Of a stretch of DNA of 5,190 bases, positions 1 through 5,190 are shown piece after piece. Every line of letters starts with the position of its first letter. The first letter of the stretch is position 1. Where the stretch lies: contig JAISEZ010000012.1 of assembly GCA_031263835.1 (NCBI GenBank), positions 1 through 5,190 on the forward strand, read 5' to 3'. The DNA is from Tannerella sp. GTDB taxonomy: Bacteria; Bacteroidota; Bacteroidia; Bacteroidales; Tannerellaceae. The position numbers and the translations under genes are program-made. The notes beneath the pieces are model-generated. The model was not told the DNA's origin. It did no database searches and was given only the letters and a program-made list of their open reading frames with translations.

Positions 1-827
1 AATACATTCCCCGGCCCCAGTTCGATGAAAAGGTCGGCGCCGTCGGCAATCATGTTTTGCACGCTCTGCGTCCAGCGCACCGGGGACGTCAGCTGCGCAA
101 TCAAATTCGCCTTGATGACTTCCGGGTCTGTCGTCGCCTTTGCATCGACATTCTGATAGACCGGAAAGGCCGGCGCATGAAAGGCCGTCGACCGGATGGC
201 CTCTTCCAGTTCCACGCGCGCCGGTTCCATCAGCGGCGAATGGAAGGCGCCGCCCACCTTGAGTTTCATCGCCCGCCGCGCGCCGGCGGCCAGCAACTGT
301 TCGCAGGCCGCGTCAATCCCGGCTTCCGTACCGGAAATAACGATTTGTCCGGGACAGTTGTAATTGGCGCACACCACGATTTCGTCCGTGATACCGGCGC
401 AGATTCGTTCGACTTCTTCGTCCGGCAGCGACAGGACAGCCGCCATCGTGGACGGCGTCTGTTCGCAGGCCTTCTGCATGGCGTTCGCCCGCTTGGCAAC
501 CAGCGTCAGGCCGTCCTCAAACGACAGCGCCCGCGCCGCCGTCAGCGCCGAAAACTCGCCCAGCGAATGACCGGCCGCCATGTCCGGACGGAAATCGTCG
601 CCCAGCGTCCCGGCCAGAATCACCGAATGCAGATAAATGGCCGGCTGCGTGACCTTGGTTTGCTTCAAATCTTCATCCGTTCCGGCAAACAAAAGGTCGG
701 TAATACGGAATCCGAGAAGGTCGTTGGCCTGTTCAAAAAGCCGCCTGGATAAAGGGTTCCGGTCATATAGATCTTTACCCATCCCTACAAATTGAGCCCC
801 CTGTCCGGGGAATACAAATGCTCTCAT
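1..827 (-). CDS. fabD: Malonyl-CoA:ACP transacylase FabD, C-terminus cut by window edge
   Basis: Cytoplasmic enzyme that moves the malonyl group from CoA to acyl carrier protein, supplying the extender unit for type II fatty acid synthesis. The minus-strand frame from 827 opens with MRAFVFPGQGAQ and stays open to the window edge (275 full codons). The family hallmarks are in order: the oxyanion-hole GQGAQ at residues 8-12, the nucleophile elbow GHSLGE with catalytic Ser88, Arg113 (KRAN context) that holds the malonyl carboxylate, catalytic His196 in GAFHSPLM, and ELGPGNV at 269-275. Family members are about 290-310 residues, so only a short C-terminal tail is missing. An in-frame ATG at 842 would add MKEEK. 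I prefer 827 because it starts exactly at the conserved N-terminus, and the putative -7 element at 858-865 would leave almost no leader for 842. The gene is divergent from tatA. Product very sure, start fairly sure. Confidence 0.96.
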   Translation of the reverse strand, partial: MRAFVFPGQGAQFVGMGKDLYDRNPLSRRLFEQANDLLGFRITDLLFAGTDEDLKQTKVTQPAIYLHSVILAGTLGDDFRPDMAAGHSLGEFSALTAARALSFEDGLTLVAKRANAMQKACEQTPSTMAAVLSLPDEEVERICAGITDEIVVCANYNCPGQIVISGTEAGIDAACEQLLAAGARRAMKLKVGGAFHSPLMEPARVELEEAIRSTAFHAPAFPVYQNVDAKATTDPEVIKANLIAQLTSPVRWTQSVQNMIADGADLFIELGPGNV

Positions 828-857
828 TTTTTCTTCTTTCATTTTTTTAAGACGGTG

Positions 858-865
858 CAAAAGTA
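858..865 (-). promoter_or_regulatory. Putative Bacteroidota-type -7 element for fabD
   Basis: Read on the minus strand this is TACTTTTG, an exact match to the Bacteroidota -7 consensus TAnnTTTG. Transcription would begin about 5-8 bases further on, near 850, giving a leader of roughly 20-25 nt to the ATG at 827. No good TTTG-type -33 element lies 19-21 bases upstream. The nearest is a weak TTTC at 885-882, with a 16-base gap. The consensus is established knowledge; use of this site is inferred. Confidence 0.5.
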
Positions 866-906
866 ATAAATTCGGGAAAATGAAACGCCGTATCCGGGAA
901 AGATTA

Positions 907-914
907 TATCTTTG
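907..914 (+). promoter_or_regulatory. Putative Bacteroidota-type -7 element for the tatA operon
   Basis: TATCTTTG matches the Bacteroidota -7 consensus TAnnTTTG exactly and lies 45 bases before the tatA start codon, predicting an AT-rich leader of about 40 nt from near 920. A recognisable -33 TTTG is not seen at the usual distance. Together with the minus-strand element at 858-865 it makes a compact divergent promoter region for fabD and tatA. The match is seen directly; activity is inferred. Confidence 0.5.
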
Positions 915-959
915 CCCTTCGAAAACAGTTAGATTATTAATTTTTTAAATACAGACAAA

Positions 960-1154
960 ATGAATCATTTACTATTTCTCCCGAATTTGGGAACAGGCGA
1001 AATTATCGTCATTGCTTTTGCCATACTGTTGATTTTTGGCGGAAAGAAGATACCGGAACTGATGAAAGGCATCGGAAAGGGAGTACGGAACTTCAAGGAC
1101 GGTGTGAAAGGTATTGAAGAGGATATTAAACTGGACGATACGGATAACAAGTAA
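960..1154 (+). CDS. tatA: Sec-independent (Tat) translocase subunit TatA
   Basis: Small membrane protein of the twin-arginine translocation system, thought to assemble with TatC into the pathway that exports folded proteins. The 64 residues show the TatA/B plan: a short periplasmic N-terminus, one membrane helix at about 14-26, the hinge FGGKK at 26-30, an amphipathic helix at about 31-48 (IPELMKGIGKGVRNFKDGV) and an acidic C-terminal tail (EEDIKLDDTDNK). The FGGKK-IPEL hinge is TatA-type. Glu14, exactly 12 residues before Phe26, occupies the position that is Gln8 in E. coli TatA and Glu8 in E. coli TatB. No separate tatB is seen in the window, so this protein may fill both roles (inference). 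There is no Shine-Dalgarno; the start is preceded by an A/T-rich leader. First gene of a tight operon, 6 bp before tatC. Confidence 0.93.
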   Translation: MNHLLFLPNLGTGEIIVIAFAILLIFGGKKIPELMKGIGKGVRNFKDGVKGIEEDIKLDDTDNK

Positions 1155-1160
1155 TCAAAT

Positions 1161-2009
1161 ATGTCGCAGCAGCAAGATGAAATGTCCTTCTGGGATCATT
1201 TGGAAGAACTCCGCTGGACATTGTTCCGTTCCATTCTCGCTCTCGTCATTTTAGCCATCGGCTTTTTCGCATTCATGCGGGGAGACGATGGCATCTTTCC
1301 CAATATCATCCTGGGACCGACGCGGGGCGATTTCATTACTTACCGCCTCTTCTGTACCGTGGCGTCGTCCATTTCTTTTCTGAGCGAATTTTGCGATACG
1401 GCATTCAATATCGAAATCATCAATATCAAACTGGCTACCCAGTTTTTTACGCACATGACGACGTCCTTCTGGCTGGCGCTGGTACTTGCATTCCCTTACC
1501 TGATGTTCGAAGTGTGGAAATTTATCCGTCCGGCGCTTTACGAGAATGAAAAGAAAAACGTCCGGTGGGTATTCCTGTTCGGGACGGGCATGTTTTTCAT
1601 CGGCTGCGCCGTAGGTTACTTCATTGTATTTCCCATGACGCTGCGTTTTCTGGGGACTTACAGCCTCAGTGAAGCCATCAATGAACAGGTGTCGCTCGAT
1701 TCGTACATGGATAATTTCCTGATGCTGATTTTCATCATGGGTATTATCTTTGAAATGCCGCTGCTGTCGTGGCTGATGTCCAAACTGGGACTGCTGCACC
1801 GCGGTTTCTTTAACCGCTACCGGCGTCATGCCGTCGTCGTCCTGCTGATTCTGGCGGCGTTGATTACGCCCAGCGGCGACCCGTTTACCCTGTCCCTTGT
1901 TTTTATCCCGCTGTATGCCCTGTATGAGCTGAGCGCCTTCTTCGTCAAGCCGGCGCCAAAGGAGGAGGACGACGAGGAAGATACGGCAGTTGCATATCCG
2001 AACGAGTAG
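1161..2009 (+). CDS. tatC: Sec-independent (Tat) translocase subunit TatC
   Basis: Inner-membrane core of the Tat translocon, which binds twin-arginine signal peptides and recruits TatA. The 282-residue protein keeps the family landmarks: the cytoplasmic N-terminal HLEELR at 13-18 (Glu16 corresponds to E. coli Glu15), FPYLMFEVWKFIRPALYENE at 111-130 (Glu130 corresponds to Glu103), and IFEMP with Glu198 (corresponds to Glu170). Hydrophobic stretches fit six membrane helices, at about 20-38, 103-124, 134-157, 184-206, 222-236 and 241-262. The first periplasmic loop (about 40-102) is some 25 residues longer than in E. coli and contains Cys65 and Cys78. The C-terminus ends in an acidic cytoplasmic tail with EEDDEED. 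The start codon is preceded by AT-rich sequence without a Shine-Dalgarno; in-frame Met8 is a less likely start. It lies 6 bp after tatA and 6 bp before the PBP gene, so the three are cotranscribed. Confidence 0.96.
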   Translation: MSQQQDEMSFWDHLEELRWTLFRSILALVILAIGFFAFMRGDDGIFPNIILGPTRGDFITYRLFCTVASSISFLSEFCDTAFNIEIINIKLATQFFTHMTTSFWLALVLAFPYLMFEVWKFIRPALYENEKKNVRWVFLFGTGMFFIGCAVGYFIVFPMTLRFLGTYSLSEAINEQVSLDSYMDNFLMLIFIMGIIFEMPLLSWLMSKLGLLHRGFFNRYRRHAVVVLLILAALITPSGDPFTLSLVFIPLYALYELSAFFVKPAPKEEDDEEDTAVAYPNE

Positions 2010-2015
2010 GAAGAG

Positions 2016-4376
2016 ATGAAGATAAAAACCGGATTTAAACTGACCGCCCGCCAGCGCATGTATGTGATTTGTGGAATATGGGGTTCGCTGGCGCTGTTCG
2101 TCGGCGTGACGGTCATTCTGTTTACGGCCATCGCCAACGGATGGATTGGCTACGTGCCTCCGGTGGAACAGCTGGCCAACCCGATTGACAAGTACGCCAC
2201 GCAGATTATCTCGTCCGACGGCAGGCTGATGGGCAGCTATTCGTACAGCAAGGACAACCGCATTTACGCAGGTTATAACGACCTGTCCCCCGACCTGGTG
2301 AAGGCGCTGATTGCCACGGAAGACTCCCGTTTCTCGAAACACAGCGGCATCGACATGAAGGGGCTGCTCCGCGCCATCGTGAAACGGGGTATCTTCATGC
2401 AGAAAAGCGGCGGCGGCGGAAGCACCATTACCCAGCAACTGGCCAAGCAGCTGTATTCGCCCAGCGCGGAAAGCCTGAAGGAACGTCTCCTCCAGAAACC
2501 CATCGAATGGGTGATTGCCGTCCGGCTGGAACGCTATTACACAAAGGAGGAAATCGTCAACATGTACCTCAACCAGTTCGACTTCCTGTACAATGCCGTA
2601 GGCATCCGGTCGGCCGCCCGCGTGTACTTCGACGCCACGCCCCGCACCCTGAAGACGGAAGAAGCGGCCACGCTGATTGGCATGTGCAAGAATCCGTCCT
2701 ATTACAATCCGGTACGTTACGCGCAGCGGACAACCGAACGGCGGAACATGGTGCTGCGGCAGATGCGCGACAACGGCTATCTGGCGCCGGCCGTCTGCGA
2801 TTCCCTGCGCAAGCTCCCGCTGACGGTTCATTTCACGCGGCTGGATCATCGCGACGGCCTTGCACCGTATTTCCGGGAATACCTCCGCATGATGATGACT
2901 GCCAAAAAACCGGTACGGAGCGACTATGCCTCGTGGCAAACCCAGAAATTTGCGGACGATTCGCTGGCGTGGGAAACCAGTCCGCTGTATGGCTGGTGCA
3001 ACAAGAACAGCAAGCCGGACGGCGAACCGTATAACCTCTACACGGACGGGCTGAAAGTATATACAACGCTCGATTCGCACATGCAGCAATACGCCGAAGA
3101 GTCGATGGTGGAACACATGAGCGGCACGGTGCAGCCCAAGTTCACCAAAGAAAAGACGGGGCGGAAATACGCGCCGTTCTCCAGCCAGCTGAAACCGGAA
3201 GAGATTGAGGACATCATGAAGCGCGCCGTCCACCTGAGCGACCGCTATCGCGCACTGAAGAAAGGCGGCGCGAGCGATGCCGAGATAGAAGAGAATTTCG
3301 CGACGCCGGTAGAGATGCGCGTTTTCAGCTGGGGCGGGATGATTGACACGGTCATGACGCCGATGGATTCCATCCGTTACTATAAGGGATTCCTGCGTAC
3401 GGGTTTCATGGCGATGGATCCGCGTACCGGCCACGTGAAAGCCTACGTAGGCGGAATTGACTACAACAGTTTCAAGTATGACATGGTCACGCAGGGTCGC
3501 CGGCAAATCGGTTCGACGATGAAACCGTTTGTCTATTCGCTGGCGATGATTGAAGGCGTAAGCCCGTGCGACAAGATGCTGCACGTCCAGCAGTACCTGA
3601 CCGACGAAAACGGGAAACCGTGGGTACCCAAAAATGCCGGCGCAAAGATGGTGGGTGAAGAAGTGACGATTCAGTGGGGATTGCAGCAGTCGTCCAACTG
3701 GGTGACGGCCTACCTGATGAAAAGTCTTTCGCCCTATACGCTGGCCCGCCTGCTGCATTCCTTCGGCCTGCGGGGACAGATTGACCCGGTCGTGTCGATG
3801 TGTCTGGGCACGCCGGACATCTCGGTGAGCGAAATGGTGAGCGGATACACGACCTTTCCGAACCGGGGCGTGCGGATAGACCCGCTGTATGTGACGCGGA
3901 TTGAGGACGCAAAGGGAAAAACCGTTGCCACGTTTACGCCGCAGGTCTCGGACGTGCTGACGGAAGAGGCCGCCTGCAAGATGCTGGGCATGCTGCGCGG
4001 CGTGATGGACGGCGGCACCGGCAGCCGGGTACGTTACCAGTACGGCGTTCGGGCGCCGATGGGCGGCAAGACCGGAACGACACAGGAAAATTCCGACGGC
4101 TGGTTCATCGGCTTTACGCCCGGTCTGGCAGCCGGCTGCTGGGTCGGCGGCGAAGACCGTTCCATCCACTTCGACCGGATGAGCGAAGGGCAGGGCGCCA
4201 GCATGGCGCTGCCGATTTTTGCCATGTTCATGAAGAAAGTGTACGCCGACAAGACGCTGGGATATTCGGACAAGGAGAATTTTGAAATTCCGGAGAAATA
4301 CGCCCGCGCATGTCCCCCGGTCGTGGAGCGGGGACAGTCCTCATTTATGCTGGGCGACGACGACTTCTTCAATTGA
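2016..4376 (+). CDS. mrcA: Class A penicillin-binding protein 1A (glycosyltransferase/transpeptidase)
   Basis: Bifunctional peptidoglycan synthase: it polymerises lipid II into glycan strands and crosslinks the stem peptides on the outer face of the inner membrane. The 786 residues run as follows: a basic cytoplasmic N-terminus (1-16), one membrane anchor (about 17-40), and a GT51 glycosyltransferase domain (about 60-255) with Glu102 in ATEDSRF, the motif GGSTITQQLAKQLY (134-147), the second catalytic Glu164 in KPIEW, and the YYTKEEIVNMYLNQ motif (174-187). A linker follows (about 270-460), then the penicillin-binding transpeptidase with Ser500-Thr-Met-Lys503 (nucleophile and base), Ser559-Ser-Asn561, and Lys685-Thr-Gly. 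All catalytic motifs are intact. The tail after about 750 has no recognisable domain. An AGGAAGAG run overlapping the tatC stop sits directly before the start codon. It lies 6 bp downstream of tatC. Class A PBP is near certain; the subclass symbol is by similarity only. Confidence 0.95.
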   Translation: MKIKTGFKLTARQRMYVICGIWGSLALFVGVTVILFTAIANGWIGYVPPVEQLANPIDKYATQIISSDGRLMGSYSYSKDNRIYAGYNDLSPDLVKALIATEDSRFSKHSGIDMKGLLRAIVKRGIFMQKSGGGGSTITQQLAKQLYSPSAESLKERLLQKPIEWVIAVRLERYYTKEEIVNMYLNQFDFLYNAVGIRSAARVYFDATPRTLKTEEAATLIGMCKNPSYYNPVRYAQRTTERRNMVLRQMRDNGYLAPAVCDSLRKLPLTVHFTRLDHRDGLAPYFREYLRMMMTAKKPVRSDYASWQTQKFADDSLAWETSPLYGWCNKNSKPDGEPYNLYTDGLKVYTTLDSHMQQYAEESMVEHMSGTVQPKFTKEKTGRKYAPFSSQLKPEEIEDIMKRAVHLSDRYRALKKGGASDAEIEENFATPVEMRVFSWGGMIDTVMTPMDSIRYYKGFLRTGFMAMDPRTGHVKAYVGGIDYNSFKYDMVTQGRRQIGSTMKPFVYSLAMIEGVSPCDKMLHVQQYLTDENGKPWVPKNAGAKMVGEEVTIQWGLQQSSNWVTAYLMKSLSPYTLARLLHSFGLRGQIDPVVSMCLGTPDISVSEMVSGYTTFPNRGVRIDPLYVTRIEDAKGKTVATFTPQVSDVLTEEAACKMLGMLRGVMDGGTGSRVRYQYGVRAPMGGKTGTTQENSDGWFIGFTPGLAAGCWVGGEDRSIHFDRMSEGQGASMALPIFAMFMKKVYADKTLGYSDKENFEIPEKYARACPPVVERGQSSFMLGDDDFFN

Positions 4377-4378
4377 AG
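4367..4378. repeat. Perfect 12-bp palindrome over the PBP stop codon
   Basis: CTTCAATTGAAG is self-complementary over all 12 bases and includes the TGA stop of the PBP gene. It does not extend further outwards, has no spare bases for a loop and no T-run after it, so it is a poor fit to an intrinsic terminator. It could be chance, a dyad binding site, or a 3'-end structure. The palindrome is seen directly; no function is claimed. Confidence 0.4.
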
Positions 4379-4433
4379 TTCAGGAATTCAAAGATTCAAG
4401 AATTCAATGATTCAAAGATTCAATAATTCAGGA
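4378..4433. repeat. Seven-unit imperfect 8-bp tandem repeat
   Basis: Seven contiguous 8-bp units fill the spacer after the PBP stop: GTTCAGGA, ATTCAAAG, ATTCAAGA, ATTCAATG, ATTCAAAG, ATTCAATA, ATTCAGGA. The core TTCA is in every unit, and variation is confined to position 1 and positions 6-8. The first and last units differ at only one base, so the array looks bounded. The last unit ends with AGGA, just before a second AGGA at 4435-4438 and the cvfB-like start at 4442. The array is noncoding in the frames of both neighbours. Its function is unknown; it could be a slippage-prone spacer or a protein- or RNA-binding array. Confidence 0.85.
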
Positions 4434-4441
4434 CAGGACGC

Positions 4442-5190
4442 ATGGAAACGGGAAGGATGAACACGCTTCAAGTGATTAAGACCGTGGATTTCGGCGTCTA
4501 TCTGGACGGCGGGGAAGGACGTGAAATCCTGCTCCCGGCGCGCTACGTCCCCGACGGATGCGGGGAGGGCGACGAGGTAGAGGTTTTCATCTATCACGAC
4601 AGCGAAGGGCGACTGATTGCCACTACCATCCGGCCGCTGGCGACGGTCGGCGAATTTCAGTGGATGCAGGTGAAGGAAGTTTCCGGGGTGGGCGCCTTTC
4701 TGGAATGGGGCCTGATGAAAGACCTGCTGGTGCCTTACCGCGAACAGAAGGCGCCCATGAAAAAAGGCCGCCGGTATCTGGTGCATGTCTATCTGGATTT
4801 AATCACGAAACGGATTGTCGCCTCGGCGCGCATCGACAGGTTTCTCGACAACGTGCCGCCTCGTTACGAACGGAATCAGGAAGTGGACCTGCTCGTGGCC
4901 GATTCTACGGATATGGGCTACAAGGTCATCATCAACCATCAGCACTGGGGACTGGTGTATCACAATGAAGTGTTTCATTCGCTGGAAACGGGCGAAAAAC
5001 GGAAAGGATACATCAGGGAAGTGCGCGAAGACGACAAGATTGACGTCAGTCTGTATCCGCTGGGGTACGAAAAAATCGACGGCATCGCGCGGCGCGTGCT
5101 GCAAACGCTGACACAGAACGGCGGTTTTCTGCCCGTGCACGACAGAAGCGACGCCGGCGAAATCTACGCCCTCTTTGCCTGCAGCAAAAA
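4442..5190 (+). CDS. cvfB: CvfB/YitL-type S1-domain RNA-binding protein, C-terminus cut by window edge
   Basis: Cytoplasmic nucleic-acid-binding protein of the CvfB (YitL) family, which in Firmicutes binds RNA and affects virulence gene expression; its role in Bacteroidota is not established to my knowledge. The frame is open from 4442 to the window end (249 full codons). It reads as three consecutive S1-like barrels, roughly 6-62 (LQVIKTVDFGVYLDGG at the start), 68-130 (MQVKEVSGVGAFLEWG) and 143-204 (ending KIDVSLYPLGYEKID), followed by the start of the family's C-terminal winged helix (NGGFLPVHDRSDAGEIYA). About 30 residues are probably missing. I choose ATG 4442 over the in-frame ATG 4457 because family members have a few residues before the NTL(K/Q)V strand and because AGGACAGGA lies just upstream. 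Same strand as the PBP gene, separated by 65 bp of mostly 8-bp repeat; cotranscription is plausible but unproven. Confidence 0.88.
   Translation, partial: METGRMNTLQVIKTVDFGVYLDGGEGREILLPARYVPDGCGEGDEVEVFIYHDSEGRLIATTIRPLATVGEFQWMQVKEVSGVGAFLEWGLMKDLLVPYREQKAPMKKGRRYLVHVYLDLITKRIVASARIDRFLDNVPPRYERNQEVDLLVADSTDMGYKVIINHQHWGLVYHNEVFHSLETGEKRKGYIREVREDDKIDVSLYPLGYEKIDGIARRVLQTLTQNGGFLPVHDRSDAGEIYALFACSK

Larger units (their letters stand above)
960..5190 (+). other. Putative transcription unit tatA-tatC-PBP1A(-cvfB-like)
   Basis: Four same-strand genes follow one candidate promoter at 907-914. The first three are separated by only 6 bp each, which strongly implies one mRNA. The 65-bp spacer before the fourth gene has no clear intrinsic terminator and no exact TAnnTTTG element, so read-through is the simplest reading, though a weaker promoter is not excluded. 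The genes cover folded-protein export, cell wall synthesis and an RNA-binding protein. Confidence 0.6.

Noticed and set aside
57..752. A 231-codon plus-strand frame opposite fabD
   Set aside because: Arg-rich sequence with no recognisable domain, fully antisense to fabD, whose motifs are all present on the minus strand.
2507..3034. A 175-codon plus-strand frame inside the PBP gene in another frame
   Set aside because: It overlaps the glycosyltransferase coding region in the +1/+2 register, has low-complexity Arg/Ala/Gly composition and no start context or homology that I can see.
1251..4169. A 972-codon open frame on the minus strand, opposite tatC and the PBP gene
   Set aside because: Its translation shows no family motifs, is rich in His, Arg and Gln as expected from an antisense frame, and fully overlaps two genes with intact catalytic motifs. 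Its length comes from the GC-rich codon use of the sense genes.
4367..4378. Possible intrinsic terminator after the PBP gene
   Set aside because: The palindrome has no loop bases and no following T-run, and the next bases are the AT-mixed repeat; it does not meet the usual form of a rho-independent terminator.
4378..4433. CRISPR-like array
   Set aside because: Units are 8 bp and directly adjacent with no spacers, so this is a simple tandem repeat.
4558..4968. Alternative-frame open stretch of 136 codons in the cvfB-like gene, and the minus-strand ones at 4412-4786 and 4799-5140
   Set aside because: All overlap the S1-domain gene, which has a clear domain reading in its own frame; these are frame shadows.

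Overview
The window looks like an ordinary housekeeping stretch of a Bacteroidota (probably Bacteroidales) chromosome with fairly GC-rich genes. Three things point to this lineage. The protein sequences (FabD, TatA, TatC with an enlarged first periplasmic loop, a PBP1A, and an S1-domain CvfB-type protein) have the character I associate with the group. The one clear intergenic region is AT-rich and has two divergent matches to the Bacteroidota -7 element TAnnTTTG. Two of the starts (tatA and tatC) lack a clear Shine-Dalgarno sequence. The genus cannot be fixed from the sequence alone.

Layout. Positions 827 to 1 (minus strand) hold fabD, the malonyl-CoA:ACP transacylase of fatty acid synthesis, cut by the left edge about 15-20 residues before its expected end. 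Positions 843-959 form an AT-rich divergent promoter region. From 960 rightwards all genes are on the plus strand: tatA (960-1154), tatC (1161-2009), a class A penicillin-binding protein (2016-4376), then a 65-bp spacer filled mostly by an imperfect 8-bp tandem repeat, then a CvfB/YitL-type S1-domain RNA-binding protein (4442 to the right edge, incomplete). The gaps tatA-tatC and tatC-PBP are 6 bp each, so these three genes are almost certainly cotranscribed. The last gene may be read from the same transcript.

How the genes work together. TatA and TatC form a minimal twin-arginine export system for folded proteins. The PBP1A polymerises and crosslinks peptidoglycan on the outer face of the same membrane. 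FabD feeds malonyl-ACP into membrane lipid synthesis. The cluster is therefore centred on the cell envelope, with an RNA-binding regulator-like protein at the end. I found no mobile element, CRISPR array, RNA gene or defence system, and no sign of an undescribed system. The points most worth a second look are the 8-bp repeat array before the cvfB-like gene, the TatA that carries a TatB-type glutamate, and the cysteine pair in the enlarged TatC loop.
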